Source: Cardinalis cardinalis (taxonomy: Eukaryota; Chordata; Aves; Passeriformes; Cardinalidae). From it: a stretch of DNA of 64,000 nucleotides. The position numbers and the translations under genes were made by a program. Positions 12,501 through 26,827 of this stretch are shown here, in pieces. Under the pieces are notes generated by a model. It did no database searches and had not been told where the DNA came from. It was given only the letters and a program-made list of their open reading frames with translations. Positions within the stretch are counted from its first letter, which is position 1, and every line of letters begins with the position of its first letter. The stretch lies in NCBI GenBank assembly GCA_014549065.1, contig JACDOX010000061.1, positions 3,491,710 to 3,555,709 of the forward strand. The letters are read 5' to 3'.

Positions 12501-15500
12501 CAGGAGTTANATTATTGTGGAGGTGAAGGTTATAAAGTGTGTTGGTCTGGTCTGGCAGCTGCGGTGCAATTCCCAGGGGAAGCTGGAATTAAATATGATT
12601 GTGTGTGCAAGGGGATGAAAAATTCCCTGAAAATACTACCTGGGAGCACACAGACCACCTGCATCTTTAGAGCTGGCACCTGGACACTCTTTGGGGTGAG
12701 ATGGATGCTCCTGTCTGTCATGGCTGTGGAGGGAATTCAGGGNCATGAGCCCCTTCCAGCAGTCCCATAATCCTGGCAGCCTCTGGGATGCAGGATAAGG
12801 AAGCAGAAATGAAAGGCAAAAAAAGAGAGAACCCAAATCTAGGACAGAGAGGTAGCTAATGACAAAAAGAAAATTGCTAAGTGAAAAGGCATGGAGATTA
12901 AATAAAAATAAATGGGATGGGATTCTGGCTCTGTCACACATGAGACTTTCCTTAGGGGTTAGGATGGATTTTGCCCTTGTTGCTTGATGGAATTCTCCAT
13001 CCTCTAAGCTGGCTAGAGCAAGCTATGAAAAAAGAGCAATTATTTCTTCTTACATGCCTGCTTTTAACAGTTCTTGGTAAGCATGGAAACAATATGAGCT
13101 ATGTTAGTGAAACAAATTGGATGCCAAGAAACACTGGAGCCCTTACATAGGATGGAAAAGCACAGTCTGAGAACTGTGTGAGCTGGTGGGGGCTGAATGC
13201 AGAACCACAGAACACTTTCTGTGAGAACTCCTGTGAACTTTCAGAGCCAACAGGACAATTTTTCCATGCCTTCCCCTCATTTCTCCTTCAGGTCATCTCT
13301 GTTGTGGTTCTTCCCTCTTGGGCTAATTGATTTTCACTGAGTTTTTCCTCTAGCTTTTTATCAGTTGATTAGAAAAAACCAGAGCCAACCTGCAAGTGCC
13401 TTCTTATCTCACTACATGAGAATAAATTATAGCAGCAAACTCTTACTCTTCAGGAACATTTTGTCAGTGGATACCTATTANCCCATCCATTGTGTCTACT
13501 TTTCTGGATCTCACTCTTTTTTTAAAATGGAAAGTAAAAAATGAGTGGTTTCCCAGACATCTGATAAAAAATTTTCCCATTCTCCATCTGGTCCATATAA
13601 TATTTGCTCCTCTTGCTACTTGGTATTTATTTCTGTGGCCAATGGATGCAATAAGGGATTGTAATTTAATTGTTGGCAGAAGTTAAGATGATCTTCTCAT
13701 TTGCACTTTGGCTTTGCTTTTCAAAATTTCTTTTGTCTCTCACAATGCAGATCTCTACTTTGAATTAGAATTGTAAAATTATCTCTTGTGTGGATTTGAA
13801 AGCCACTGTCACAGCATAAACATCTTTCAAGGGCTTTATTCTTCAGTCTTGTGTATTAAACNTGATTTTTTTTGTTAGTTGCTAATAAAGCCTTTGCTGT
13901 TGTTAAGGCACTAATGAGTGCAAAAGGGAAAAGACAACATTGTAGGATGTGTGAACTTAGAGAATGAGTTTTAATTGATGGGTTGCAGTTCACCATTTAG
14001 AAAATGTGAGCCTTCTGGAAGCCACGGGTGGTGTGCTTTGTTCTCTTGTTGCTTCTTCAGTAATAAACAACTTCCTACCAGTGCTGGAAATCACAGAAGT
14101 GAAAGCTTGTTATAATTTTCCATGGTGCTGAAAAGGACACAACACCTGTATGTTTGCCCTAAATATATGCCTATAAATACACCTAGTTAGCCTAATTAAA
14201 AAAGAAAATAATTTGGAGTTTCAACTTCTTAATTCTTACATTTTGTAGATACTTCTTCCTTCTGTCCTCTACAGAAGGTGTCTCTTTCTTTAAGTTTGAG
14301 AAATTTACTGAAGCAAATCACAGAGCCTCCCTGCTTNGTGTGTTAATTGCATTATTTTCATTTACAGATGGGGGAACATGGGGAGGTTAAATGGTTTGCC
14401 TGTGGTGAGGCCTGAGTTTGTCTCTTGGCATGGATTAGAATTGAGGAAGGAAATCCTGGTCACAGTGACTGGGAGCATTGGGAATAACCAACAGGTCCAG
14501 GAGTGAGACTTGGAGCCTGCTTATGCCTTCTGCCCTAAAATGGCACTNCAAATGAGTGAAATATAGGTGAAAACATTTATACACTGAAATGAGGCTCCAA
14601 ATGACCCAATTTGCTCTGCCTTCTGGTTTGATTTTGGCTCAGTTCCTAATCTAGTTTCTCACAAGAGAAACTCCTACTGCGAATAGCTTCTTCCTAATAA
14701 TAGAATATTACTTTACTGATTAATATTTGTTGGACACTTAGTCTAATTACGGTTTCTCACAGCTACTTTAATTACTATAATATGAGGTTTAGCTTAAGCA
14801 AAATATTCCAGATGAGTTTAGTGATGCTTTGCAACTTAATTCTGTACATGGGAGCGTGGCAGCTGATTATTGGGAGAGGAGAACACACTCCTTCCTGAGC
14901 CAGGACACGTGTTTTTAAATGATAAGATGTGTCAGTATTTCTGTTCCTGAATCAAAAGATGTAATGCTGAGGATTTACAGAATCTGGGAGCTCTGAAACC
15001 TCAGCCTGGGGAATAGCTGCAGTGAACACGATTAACTGGATAAAGGGGAGCTCTGGGTAGTGCAATTGAGGATGTCAGTGTTTACTCACTAATTGAAATT
15101 GGAGAGGCTGAATTAAAAGCTTGTGATTAGTAAGGCATGCCAATACTTTTGAGGGCTANCTCCTATCTTTCCAAACGTGCAGAGGAACATGGGATTGTTT
15201 TTCTTGGTGAGAAATTGTCCTGTTTCTTCTGTGTCATTTGTGTGGAAAAGCAAAAGGTGAAATATGGAGATAACACCTTGGAGGAAGTTAGTCAATAAGT
15301 NTTTCTTTCCAGGATATCCCATTTTAAAGTGGACGTGTGGTCCACGCTGATATTTGTTGAATATCTTGGTGGGAAGTACAAAATGCTTGGACTGGTTTTT
15401 TGTAGTAAATGTGAACAGCTTGGCATAGCATTGATGAAGGAGTGCCGGCATGAAAAAAGTGGCGGATTCACTAAAAATGTGAGCTGGCATGTGCAGTTCT

Positions 15501-18500
15501 CAGCTCTCCATTTGTACATCTCCAGCACCATTTGCAAACCTCACACCTCCATTTCCTCTCCTTTTACAGAAAAATGCTTAAAAGCAAAGTGTGTTCTTTA
15601 CTATTGATAACAATAAATTATCAATTAAAACCCAAAACAGATTTTTGTGCATCAGTCCTGTTAAATCAGGAATGATGCCCTAAAGCCCAACCTGAATTTT
15701 GACATACTTAGTATTTACCATAAACTTGCACTAGAAGTGCTTGAAATTCTGTATATTCACAATAGAGGACTTGAATGCTTGGTTGATAAAACACCTGATA
15801 AGACAAGTGTTGTGGGAATAAATCCTTCTCATTTTTTCATGGACTCAGACTTCATTAAAACTTTGTTCTCCTCCTTTGAAATTGTTTATATCAGTTTAGG
15901 GGAGTAGGAATATATGTAGCTTCTGAAATGCTCCTGTTTCATAGGATGTAGGAAGGCATGGGAATTTGATTATGGAAAAAGGGTCTCTTACAATATTTAA
16001 AAAAGAAAAAATTAGGTTTCTGGTTTTGCATAATGCTGATTTATTTTGAAGTGTAATGCTCTATGCTTTCACCTTTGGAAACTGATTCTTATTTAGGAGA
16101 TGAAAGATTGTGCAAAATATAATATTCTTGTATAATTTAAACTGCCTGATAATGTGGTATAGCCTCCTAGAATTCAGGCCCTAACATTAGGCATTGATTT
16201 AAAAAAGGCATTTAAATAATTCAAAATTGTTCAATGCTGAGCATGATCAGCACCCCAATCATTTTCAAATAAAAGTACCTATAAAAATTGAAGCAGATGA
16301 ATAATTTTAAATTGCTTTATACTGTGCAAGCACAGAACCCCAATCACTTTCAGGCTGAAGCACATACAAGAAAAAATGATTGAAGTGCTCCAGTAAATTT
16401 AAATTGCTATATACAAGGAAAAGGGCCTTGAAATCATTGGATACTCAAATTTTTTCTTTAAATTTTCGTATTTTTATGTACAATCCAAAGAGTTTGACTT
16501 TGTCAAGATGAGTCAAATAATCTGATTTTATAAACTTGCAAAATGTTACATTAACNTCTGTTCCATGTGGTAATGATAGGAAATTCCACAACTGAATGTC
16601 ACATATCCTGCTGTAGGAATTCTCAGTGCTATTGTTATTAAAGTAGGATCCAGGGCAGATATTTACATTTTTCCCAACTTCTCCTGTGTTTTATGCTTAC
16701 TGTTTGTGTCTGCTGCCTGTTGGATGTCACGTGGAGCAGCTGATTTGTCTGGTAAATACAGATAATTTTGAAATAATTAAAAGTACTGGAAGTGCCATCC
16801 ACAAGGTTTAGTGAGGAGGCTACAGTGGCTTCCTGACCACTGGACTTGATTTAAACAATGGCTTCCAAGAGCAAATGATTGTTTATTGTGGAGGTTCCTT
16901 GGTGGACTTTGTGGGATACAAAATCTGTTCTTGTGCCTCAGGACTGGCAGCTGCTCCTCCACCTAAGGAAAACGTTGTTCTCATGGGTACAGATAATTTT
17001 CTATGATTATTGTTTCTACAATAAACAAAAAAACCCTAAAAAGCAACCCCTTGACATTTTTAGCAATTAACATCCAACATTTCCCAGAAACACCATTCCT
17101 TGATAGTTGAAAAAAAGTTCTTCTGTAAAGAAATAAGAAGTAAGTATTTAGCAGGGTGTTACTGAGCCTTTCTGCAATACTCCTGAGATCTCATTCCCAG
17201 CGTGTCAGGGTTTTCTTTGACTACCTAATACATGTGAGGTCAATAGTTGTATCTTTTGCATAAAAGATTTCATTCAGCTTTTAAATTGCAAGCAATTATA
17301 AAAGAGAGGGTTATAGACCAGGGTCTTGATTTCGCATTATTTATGTTCTAATTAACTTACCAGACTGAATTTCCCCCCCTCCCCCGCTTTGGCTACTAAG
17401 TGTTGATCTTTAATAGTTATCTGTTCCNAGCATTAATGGGTTTTATTTCTTTGGAAAGGTCATTCTTGATGTAATGTCATTGTTAACANGAGGGAGCCTG
17501 TAAGTTTTAGACATTTTGCTTGATTGTGATGAGCTCAAAAATACTGAACTACTTACTGTCTTTCCCCTGGGGGTTGCTTTCACTCAGAAGAGTTAGCACA
17601 AGTTCTTTTTAATTTTTTGACTGTATTCTTGCAATTCATTAAAAGCACTCTTCAATGAGCAGCTGACATAGCCAAAAATACATTTTTTTTTTAATCCTTT
17701 TATATTTATTTCAAGATGGCTCCATGAGCTTGAGAATTACTACTTGTTATAGGTAAATGCAGAAGGTCTGGATTTATAAAATGAGCAGTGATGCAAAAAC
17801 TTTGNTCAAAATGAATTAAATCCATATATGGTTACTACTGTACTACTACTAGTGTATAGTTACTGNTCTAGGAAAAGAAAGGAAAATCACTTAAAAACCA
17901 GCACTGAAGAAGACTTCTTAGCTCAGTTCACATGATTTTTGTGCAAATGAGAAACAGATTAGAAGATAGAGAATNTCTTGACCCGCTAAAAAAGATTAAN
18001 GTGATTTACAACCCTGTCCTTACTAAGAGTTCACCTCTGAGCCTGGTTTTTAAATAGAAACCCATAGGAAGCCAATCTTCACACCTATTTATTCTAATAC
18101 TATCATACTATTATTGCTGTCTGATTTACTGTAAAGAGAATGTAACCACGTGCAGATACCTTATGAAAAAGTTTTCTATAGCTTGTCTTACAGACTAGAT
18201 GGTCCTCTTCCTGTTGATGTCAAATAAAATCTTGTCAAAACTGGTAGAGAGGTTTGTGTTGGGCTCCTTGTAGAAATTTAGCAGTTCTTATTAAGAGTCT
18301 TTAGATGTTAGACTTGTTTTTTCTCCAATAACCTTGCTGGAATCAAGGGATTTTCCTTGAAAGTATTAATTTTTAAAAAATCTTTCATTTGTGAGTGTTC
18401 AGGAGAAGGTCAGAAAAGGTTCAGCATATCTTTTTTTGAAGTTGAAAACCAGATATTTTCACTTGTCCTTATACTTCTATGAGTNCTGGGGGTTGGTTTC

Positions 18501-20388
18501 TGTTTTTGTAATGTTTGAAGGTGATAGAAGCGTGTTTGTGTTTAATCCTTAAATCCATGTTATACTTTCAAAGATTGTTTTCAGCAAGCTCATTTTCAGT
18601 TTTAGCTTAGCAGTGCAAAAGACAGATGTTCAGTGCTACACTGAGTTCAGTTTGTGCTGCAGTAATAATTGCTTTAGACTCTAACTTTGTGGAATATGAG
18701 GAAAACAATAGGTGGAAGGTTGGTTTTTCTTTTTGATAACTATCACACTGCTGGGAAATTAAACATGTATCATGTTCCTTAGAGTTTCCAGCTATCCTAT
18801 CCAAAACCCACTATCTGCTGCAAGAAATATGATTTTAATTTTTTCTCTAACAGCTTTGGCCACATCAGTGTTTTCCTATGTGGAATAATGACTTTGCTCC
18901 ATGCAACTCCATGTNAAGGGTTTTAAATAAGTTTAAACAAATTTTAATTTATTTTCTTTTTAGAAAACCAGAGATCCATATTTTCATTCATCTAAATGCT
19001 TCATGAAGTCATTACTGCTGGAAAAGAGGATCAACCTGTTTATTTCATTAGGCAATAAATAACTAAAATGTGTGGTGTGAGCAGATCTTCAAGAAGGTTA
19101 TTGGTGTAAGGCAGTTTAGGTTTAAGCAATTCCACACCTTGCAGCACAACCAGTCCAGAACTCTGACTTTCAATGTTTCTTCTTTATGCCTCTTTCACTG
19201 GTACAGGAATGGCTCATTTGCATTACTCTGTACCCTGTAAAATGAATTTATTATGCAGCTTCTCTAAATAGGCTAACCAGTTGTAATCTCATTCCTGTGG
19301 NGTATGGGTTTCAACAAAACATGATTACTTCCTTCATAATGCCTAAAAATAAACAAAAAATAACCTTGGAGCCCAACCTNTCCTTTTGCTCGAGCCTAGT
19401 GTGTTAAATGGTGCTATTAATCATGATGGGTAGTTATTTACTTGTTAAATACTCNAGTAATTTTAAATATTACTTTGTGCATAAGTAACCACTCTTGGTC
19501 TCTGTTATTAATCATCCAAATACTTAATGAAACAGGATGAGAGCCAGTCACTGGATTACAAAATCTGAACAATGTTCAGATACACCTGCATGGCTGAAAG
19601 TGGGAGTTGATCCTGCACTCTGATCTGCACTTGTGGGTACAAATCATTCTGAGCTGGGAGCTCTGTTGGATCCGTGGGCAGATCCTGAACCTCAGCTAGG
19701 AATCTGTATGGAGAAGGAAGCAGCTGGAAGATCTCTGCTGACCATGGGCAGAGCTGGTCCCCATCTGGTCAGANAGGGCATGAGGGTTTGCATCTGTGTT
19801 TATATTTCATAAGGATTAATCCTGGCTNTGTTTGCAGAAGCTGCTTAACATTGTTATAGGTAAATGGTGGTCACTCCTCCACTGATGTCAAATTTCACAG
19901 CTCTTTGTGTGCTGGTTAATTTTAGAATGATTGTGAGCCACCAGCATTTCAAGACTTCAAAAGGAATTTTAGGAAGCATCAGACAACATGTTTTGGGCTT
20001 AAGGAAACATCCAGACTGTGGAGAACATTTATCTGGAATTCTTTATGCATTTTGCACAGGTGGAGCTTAAGGAGACACAAAGAAATGTTACTGAGATGGT
20101 CACAGGGATGTATCCAAATAGAAGGAGATGGAGTTTGGTTTGTCTAGCTCAATAAATGGAAGATTTAGAGGGGACGAAGGTTAATTTAGTTATGAGACAA
20201 AACTTGTTCAGGAATAAATGGCTATAAATTGACTGTGAACAAATTTATTCTGGAAGATATGAAATGACCATCAGAATAAGGATCAGGAATTGTGAAATGT
20301 AGGAATTATTTCGGATTGGGATCAAGTGGTCNGGCCAGCAGATCACTGTGCCTGCTTGTGACACCAGAGTTGATTCCTGTGTGAGGGT
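3542..20388. other. Unique intronic sequence, minor repeats only
   Basis: About 17 kb with no recognisable gene or large repeat. It contains a pyrimidine-rich stretch at 6964-6993, a GC-richer patch at about 9690-9830 with a short tandem repeat, and poly-A or poly-T runs typical of introns. Open frames such as 11563-11808, 15113-15490 (-) and 15329-15607 (+) match nothing I know. Ancient, highly decayed repeats could be present without being visible. Confidence 0.55.
9746..9765. repeat. Two-copy 10-bp tandem repeat in a GC-rich patch
   Basis: GTGTCCCCAG occurs twice head to tail, inside a GC-rich island (about 9690-9830) in otherwise AT-rich intron. The minus-strand and plus-strand frames here are both open because of composition; neither resembles a protein family. 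Confidence 0.8.
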
Positions 20389-20557
20389 TTCACAGAATCA
20401 CAGGATTGTTGGNGTTGGAAGGGACTTCTGGAGATCATCCAGACCAACCTTCCTGTCAAGAAGGATTGCCTGGTTCAGGTGNCATAGGAATGTGTCCAGA
20501 TGGGTTTGGAATATCTCCAGGGTTTCCCTGAAATTCCCAAGTTTTTCCTGGATTCTG
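20389..20557 (-). mobile_element. CR1 LINE fragment, 3' end, antisense to the gene
   Basis: The reverse complement of a CR1 tail: CACAGAATCACAGGATTGTT at the end, then GTTGGAAGGGACTTCTGGAG, ATCATCCAGACCAACC, TTGCCTGGTTCAGGTG, and GGTTTGGAATATCTCCAG. This wording fits a different CR1 subgroup from the copy at 3267. The segment after about 20520 is diverged and probably carries a deletion, so the left limit in element coordinates is uncertain. It is 5'-truncated and non-coding. Confidence 0.9.
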
Positions 20558-23500
20558 AAGTCGAAGAAAATCTAAGCCAGCTCAAGTTCTGAAGTATGGA
20601 AAATATGTTAGTAAGAATTAATTGAAAAGCTTATTTTAGGGTGCAGTCCCATGGTAGCTGCCCCAGGCTGGGGTGCAGACTGTGAGGGTCTCACACCAGG
20701 CCCTGTTTTTAAAGCCATATCATCCTGTGGANGCAGGATTCACTGAACTTTGTGGTGACTGGGCTCAGGGAGATGGGAATGGGAGAGCAGGAAAAGTGAT
20801 TGGGGAGAGAGGATTGTCCCAACTCTGCCTCGAAATGAGGATGCTGCCCAGGTGCTCCTGTACTTTGCAGGCACTGCCCGTATTTATCCTTCTTCACCCT
20901 GAACAGTTTGGGCTCTGTGGTCACTTTGATCTCTGAACAGCCCCCGGGAGCAATAATAAATGAATAAATCATTTCTGAAGAAAATGATGGTGCCTCTTGC
21001 AGAGCTCCTCAACTTCAGAAGGCNAGTGGCTGTTTGATACTCCCTGTTCTGACACCACTGCTGGCAAATCACTCCTTGAACAACCTTAATGAGATTCCCA
21101 GTGCCAAGGAAGATGCACACCTTTTACTGAATATGCAATAAAATCCTTATAATAAACATAGGTACGTANGGAAAGTGCCCATAAAAGGGAAGCTCCTGTG
21201 GTAGATAGTCTCACAAAAGAGTTTGTCACATTTTGTTTCCAGTTAATGGATGCCTACCGCAGTCACACAGCTTCAGTGACAGGAGAGCTGAATTCATTTA
21301 AGCCAATAAAGTCATTCTAATTTGCATTTTCATAGCCCACTCTTCAGTACTCCGAGTGTGACTTTCCCTTTTAGGACAGAGCTGTGTAGTAAATGGATAG
21401 GTAGGCCCTTTAAAAGGATATTTATCATCCTTGAAGAATCTTAGTGCCAAATCTTAATAGCATTTCTTACAAAAATGACTGGAGCTCTCGATCAGATATG
21501 GAGGTAGAGCTGTAGAGATAGGGAACAGTTTTTTTTTTTAACTTCTTTCCTGATAGAAGAGCAGTTANAGCCTGAAACAGAGACAACTTCCTCCCAAAAT
21601 GAAAATATTGCATTAAAAATGTCCCAAATAATAGCATTCTAGAAATCAAATTAATTTCAAAGAACTGTGTTTAATTAATTTAGTCACATTCGGTGATAAA
21701 TAATTCAACATACCTTTCTGTAAAGTTCAAATGCCTTTGTTAATTATGCCAATCAGAGGATAATTTATTCAGGCTTTTGAGTTTTGTGGGTTTTTTGTTC
21801 TAGTTGATATTAAAAACACAGAAGACACAGAGAACTTCATGTCCAGTCTGTATATGTGATTTGATGAAATAATTGCCTTAGGACCTGCTGACACTCTAAT
21901 TGGAGTCTGTGTAATGCAGAATCAGAACCTTACTTAGAGCTGCACTCTCTTTATTTTAAGTATCCCTCCGTTAATTTCATTTGAATAACTCCCTCATTTA
22001 AATCTGAGAGAAGACTTCAAATTTCATCATCTCCCTATGACTGTGTGCTGTTTATCACTTGTTTTCTTCTCTCATGGTCTCCTCATCATCCATTTTCGTG
22101 GGTCTGGTGCTGCAGCACCTGAACATGGAAAAGGTTTTAAGATTCAAAAATCTCAATCTGCATGATAAAAATATTTTGTNATGAGCAATTTAATTCAGTG
22201 TTGGCAGTTCTCATTATTCTGATTACTTTTTTCTCTTCGTTCTCAGCTCTAAGGATCACCATATTTCTTATGAAAATCTGAAGTTTTCATATGCAAAAAG
22301 CAAATTTCTGTTTCTCATGTTTCCACAGAAAAGCTCAGAAGCATAAATTTTCAGTACCCACTTCCAAGTAAATGAGTCAAATAAAAAAGAAGACCCCAAA
22401 CTACACTTCAAAAGATAAAAAACCCCCAACCCTACCAGAAATGCCAAACAAAACAACCAGAACTAAAAACTCGTTTCTCAGGAAGTGACTCACAATGTTT
22501 GAACTCTTGAAATTATTGCTCTTCGTAAAAATGAGCGTGATTTCAATTTTAGCTCCTCCTTCTTNTGCTCTATGTTGATTTGTTTTTATTTCAGATTACT
22601 CTCCTGAAGTCAAAGGTAGAATGTGGTCCTACAGAATATTTTCCTCTGAAAAGAGATTTGTTTACCTTTACTGTGTGCAGAATTCCTGTCTGGGCAGATG
22701 GCTTTCACAGGTGTCTGCACCATTTACGTTTCTAATTAAGTGAAGCCTTACACAAGGATGAATTTCACACCATAAGAATTTGTGTGAAATGCAATTAATA
22801 TTCTGAAGCTTGTGTTTCTGTNCTAGGGGATCTCCTCAAGGTAGGGCTAATGAAGATATGAGGGTGTACACAGCAAAAGGTGAGAAAATTCATTTGCAGA
22901 GCGAGCATGTGGCCAAACTGAAGCTGTGCAGGTTGAAAAGGACATAAAGAATCTGAAATTCTTTAGAAAGACCTTTCTGAGATGACTTTCAGTCACCAGA
23001 AGAGGAGTTAGAAGGACCCTGTTATTTTGAGGTGTCGTGATACCCAAAGGTGCTTTAGCATCAGGGAGTTTATTCATTTCCTCTGCAGTACAGTATTAAA
23101 TTGCTCTCCTTTTTTGCTTTCCAACCATATTCTATGTGAGCAGCTTTCAGTGCAAATGTTGAGGTCAGTAAAGGTCNCCAGCATGTGCGTGCTGGTTTAT
23201 TAACTAAAAAAAAAAAAGGTGTTTCTTAGGCTTGATATCTCACCAGGAGTACAGTTCCAGCACAGTGGCCCAACTAGCGCAGGAGTTATCTGAACTATGA
23301 CATTTCCTTACACCAACTGGCAATAAATTCTGAGAGAAAAATTGTCATAATATTAAAACTGAGTCTTTGCTCTGTACATTTCTGAAAAGTGGGAGGTTAT
23401 TAAAAACTTTNATTTTGCTTGTTGATGAACATAGGATCTGTAGGTCTGAGTAGTCACAATTCTGCTCTGCTTTTCAGACTTCTACCCTTTTAGAATTTCA

Positions 23501-26398
23501 TGAGCAAATTGTCTGCTGCATAACTGTCATTTTTGTTCAAGAATTTTTTCTTTTTCTTGGTAGCAGGTGAAGGATCCTTTTGTACTAATTGCCCAGCACC
23601 TGACTAGCTGGATGAACAATATTTGNTTATTCAGAGTTCTACATATGACGTTTAAATGTTATTTACAGTGTATTTAGCTGAAGTCTTCATATAGGCAGCT
23701 ATCAAACCATAAAACCTTTTATTATATCCAAAATATGAAATCTACATGATGTTTGAATTCAGAATGTATTCTGCTTTGAACAAGCCTCTTTGCCTTAAAC
23801 ATGTATCTGCCTGACTTAATTTTCAAGCTATTTTTAAAGACTGCTGTCGCCAATGTGAAGAACCTTTACATAAATTATTTTAATGAGATAGACATTTAGT
23901 TCAACAGAAGTTTCTTCATAGAAAAATAAATTAAAAGAATAATTTTTTTTTTAAATACAATTAATTAAAAACTGTCCATGTGATGACAGATTTAANATTT
24001 TGTCTGACATGTAGAGAAGAAGAAAGTGCCTGGAATTGCACAAGTGGAATAAAATGTTCCATTTCACAGCAAGGCCAAGCTTTAGTCTTGTAATTATTTC
24101 AAAGGGAGTAAAGGTCATTTTCTATTTGCTGCATCTCTATTATGTGAGCCTTCTGTACCAGGCTTACAGAAGTTAACTCATGACCCATTTAGATTGCCCA
24201 GATTTCAAAGTCAACTTAGACTGTCACAAATCTGATAAAGNTGACATATTCCCATCTCTAAGTACTGCTACAGATGATGTCCAAAGAGGCTTTTTATTTA
24301 TAGCTCTGTAAGACAAGAGTTCCAGCTTTAAGCCTTGAGTGGCTGGGAGATCAGAACATGATTTGCCTCCTNCTTGCTGTGTTAATCCTTTAGGAGAAGG
24401 GCTGTTTGTAGATAAATTTCAGGATATATGGCTTGGACTTTTTTCTGGTGGGGATTCATTATATAACTTTGCTTGCATCTTGAGATGGGAAGAGGTTTTC
24501 TCCTGCTGTGATTGCATTTTTATGCATATTCATCCAGGAACACTGAGTCAGAGAGACAGGTACTTTAAACCTGCACCTGTGCACACAGAAAATGAGTGCA
24601 GAAGATGCATGTGTGCCTTTCTTCCTGTGCATATGCCCATTGAAATGCATATAAGGCAGGTTTTTTAACAATCAGTAATCAAGCTTTATGCACAATTTTC
24701 AGGGCAGGCTCTGAATACCTCAGTGCACATTTGCAGATATCTCCTGCTGGAAGACAGAAGGGGACACATCCAATTCTCAACCAAAATCTCCAATAAAATC
24801 AATGTATCAATGTTATCAAGAGAATGAGAGATTGGGGGCTGTGGTTTTAAANCTTTTGAAGAAAGGCAAGAATAGTGTGATGATACTGAAATTATTAGAA
24901 GTCAAGTGTATTGCACTTTTCTTGGTGTATTACTTTAAATCTTTCTCTTCTTTCTTGGTTAATCCTTCCAAGGGGCTGACGTGGAGCAGGACAGGATGGA
25001 AGGCAAAGGTGTCCATCTGTTGTGTTTGCCTTCCACCAGATTAATTAACATGAAATATTCTGGCTGTTCCTTGCAGTCTGCTGGCACTTCTGGCCAAGCT
25101 TTTATAGCAATGGTCTGACATGAAACAAATGATCCAGCAGTTGGTTCCAATAAGAACAACTAATGCAGACCAGGTGGGGCATTGCTGCCTTTGGATTTTG
25201 TAAATGGGATCACACTGGACTTTAAATGAGTGGGAAATGCAAGAAGGGAGACAGGAGATCACGTATCACNGTGATTTAGCAAATGGATTGTCAGTGGTGG
25301 GGAGTAGGGAAANGTGCAGTTGTTAAAATATTGCAGGACATCTCTCTAGGATCAGGATCAGCAGGCTGGGATGATAAAGGAGTGGAGGTGGGACTGAGAG
25401 ATGCTGCTGGTGCTTTGGGAGGAGCGAGAGTGCTGTTGTCACCTGAGCTGGTGAAGGAGAAAAGAACCCTCAGCATTCACTGGTGGGGTATTAGGGAGAA
25501 ATTGTCTTCACTTTAACCCTGAGGAACTTTATTTCCAAAACTGTAATTTTGTGTTGAGGATGTCTTTGCTCCTAAATTGAAGTGTGCAGAGCCACTTGAA
25601 TTTAGGAGTAAATNCCTTTCAGAACCCCTGTGTTTGTTTTGTTCTTGGTTGCCACATGTGCCCTCTCTAGCTGATTGTGCTGGGGCTGCCTGACAAGCAG
25701 CAGATTGCCCATAACAATTTGGAGATCAGAGTGGTCAGTGCACCACCTGAAAGTCAGGCTTTGTAAAACACCTTTAGATGTTCTAAAGCAGAAAGCACTT
25801 CTGAAAATGCCCTTACACGCATATGGGTTAGAAAATATGATTTGGCTTTTCCTGCTCTTAACCTTGCCTCCTTTTGCCTCTGTCTTTTAGCCTTTTNAAC
25901 TTTTTAGTAATTTCTTTTTGCTTGCTGCTTGCTTCTTCTGACCATTCTTACCACCATGCTCTCATTTAACAGCTGCCAAGAAAAATAGCCCTTCAGGTTG
26001 TTTTCTCTATTCAGAATAAAATGCTTCAGAGTCCGAGATTAGAATTATGCCTATTCCCAAGCAATTTTATTTTGCTTGTAAGCTTCCTCCTTAGATGTTC
26101 CTGTGGTGACAAAGAGCTTGGGTGACCATGTACNGACAGTGACACAAACTGTATTCAACCGGAGCCTTCGGATCCACCTCCTCTATGATGCACACTTTTC
26201 TTTTTCAGTCCTCCCATGGTGTAAACAAGCTTTTGATTGNAGGGAGAATGGACAAACTGTGGCTTAGAGGGAAAGAAAAGAAACAGTTTATACTTGCTAG
26301 CAGAGAATTTATTTTAGAAATGAAACTTCTGTATGTGAGACTTTACTCTTGAATACAGAATTTCTTCTGCAACTTGGTGATCAACTTTGAGACAGATT
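20558..26398. other. Unique intronic sequence, no gene seen
   Basis: No recognisable gene, RNA gene or interspersed repeat. Open frames at 20673-20936 (+), 20709-20972 (-) and 24339-24668 (+) have no known homologue and are interrupted by Ns. An A-run at about 23207-23218 and a T-run near 23942 are ordinary homopolymers. Confidence 0.55.
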
Positions 26399-26652
26399 TG
26401 CAGCTCTTAATTTATCACTTTTTCAAATTTATTTGCTTGTGCTTAATTTCAGCATATATTTAGGTCCAGCTGTATTCNGCTAGGCCTAAATAAATGTGAT
26501 TTTTAGGAGCAATATTACATCCTATGTTTTTATGGACCAGTAACATTCTTTATTGATATTCTGAACTGAAATTCACCTTGAAAGCTACTATTTTGTTATT
26601 TCAATGCCAGCCCATATATATAAAAGCAAAAACCTTACATAAAAATTGTTTA
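26399..26652 (+). repeat. Dispersed direct repeat, copy A, upstream of CDH13 exon 2
   Basis: About 254 bp with a second copy at 35342-35594 in the same orientation. Aligned by eye, the right block (26518-26651 against 35460-35593) is 134 bp without gaps and 3 mismatches. The left block (about 26432-26492) has one clear mismatch plus Ns. The first 30 bp are more diverged. The stretch between the blocks carries a small inversion (26492-26507). I see no target-site duplication, poly-A tail, terminal inverted repeat or coding frame, and do not recognise a transposon family. The copy ends about 175 bp before exon 2. Confidence 0.93.
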
Positions 26653-26683
26653 GCAAGATTTGAAGGGGAAGTGTGATGTGATG

Positions 26684-26739
26684 GATATTTTGTTTTATGA
26701 GTATGGACCCCAATGTTTTGTTTTATGAGCACTGAGCCT
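26684..26739. repeat. Imperfect 28-bp tandem duplication before exon 2
   Basis: Two units with 28-bp spacing share an identical 14-base core (TTTTGTTTTATGAG at 26688 and 26716); the flanking bases are diverged. It lies between repeat copy A and the polypyrimidine tract. A role in splicing is not implied by the sequence. Confidence 0.6.
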
Positions 26740-26799
26740 AAACCCNCTATGGTTCCCAGAAGCCAACATGATGGATGAAGGAGTGGATGTTAAAAATCT

Positions 26800-26827
26800 A
26801 TTTCTGTTTTGTTTTTTTTTCCCTCAG
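26800..26827 (+). promoter_or_regulatory. CDH13: Splice acceptor of CDH13 exon 2
   Basis: A T-rich polypyrimidine tract with an almost unbroken run of T and C leads directly into CCCTCAG, a near-consensus vertebrate acceptor. The frame is open upstream to an ATG at 26768, but that stretch is intron read-through: the CDH13-like residues begin exactly at the AG boundary. Confidence 0.93.

Larger units (their letters stand above)
1..26827 (+). other. CDH13: CDH13 intron 1, 3' portion
   Basis: Everything upstream of exon 2 is taken as intron 1 because exon 1 of CDH13 encodes only about 15 residues and the first intron is very large in known vertebrate genes. I saw no sequence resembling exon 1 or a CpG-island promoter here. 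The intron boundary at 26827 is seen; the extension to position 1 is inferred. Confidence 0.85.

Noticed and set aside
26768..26827. Upstream in-frame ATG that would extend the CDH13 exon
   Set aside because: It lies in the polypyrimidine tract and acceptor region; the encoded residues are phenylalanine-rich read-through, and CDH13 similarity begins exactly at the AG boundary.
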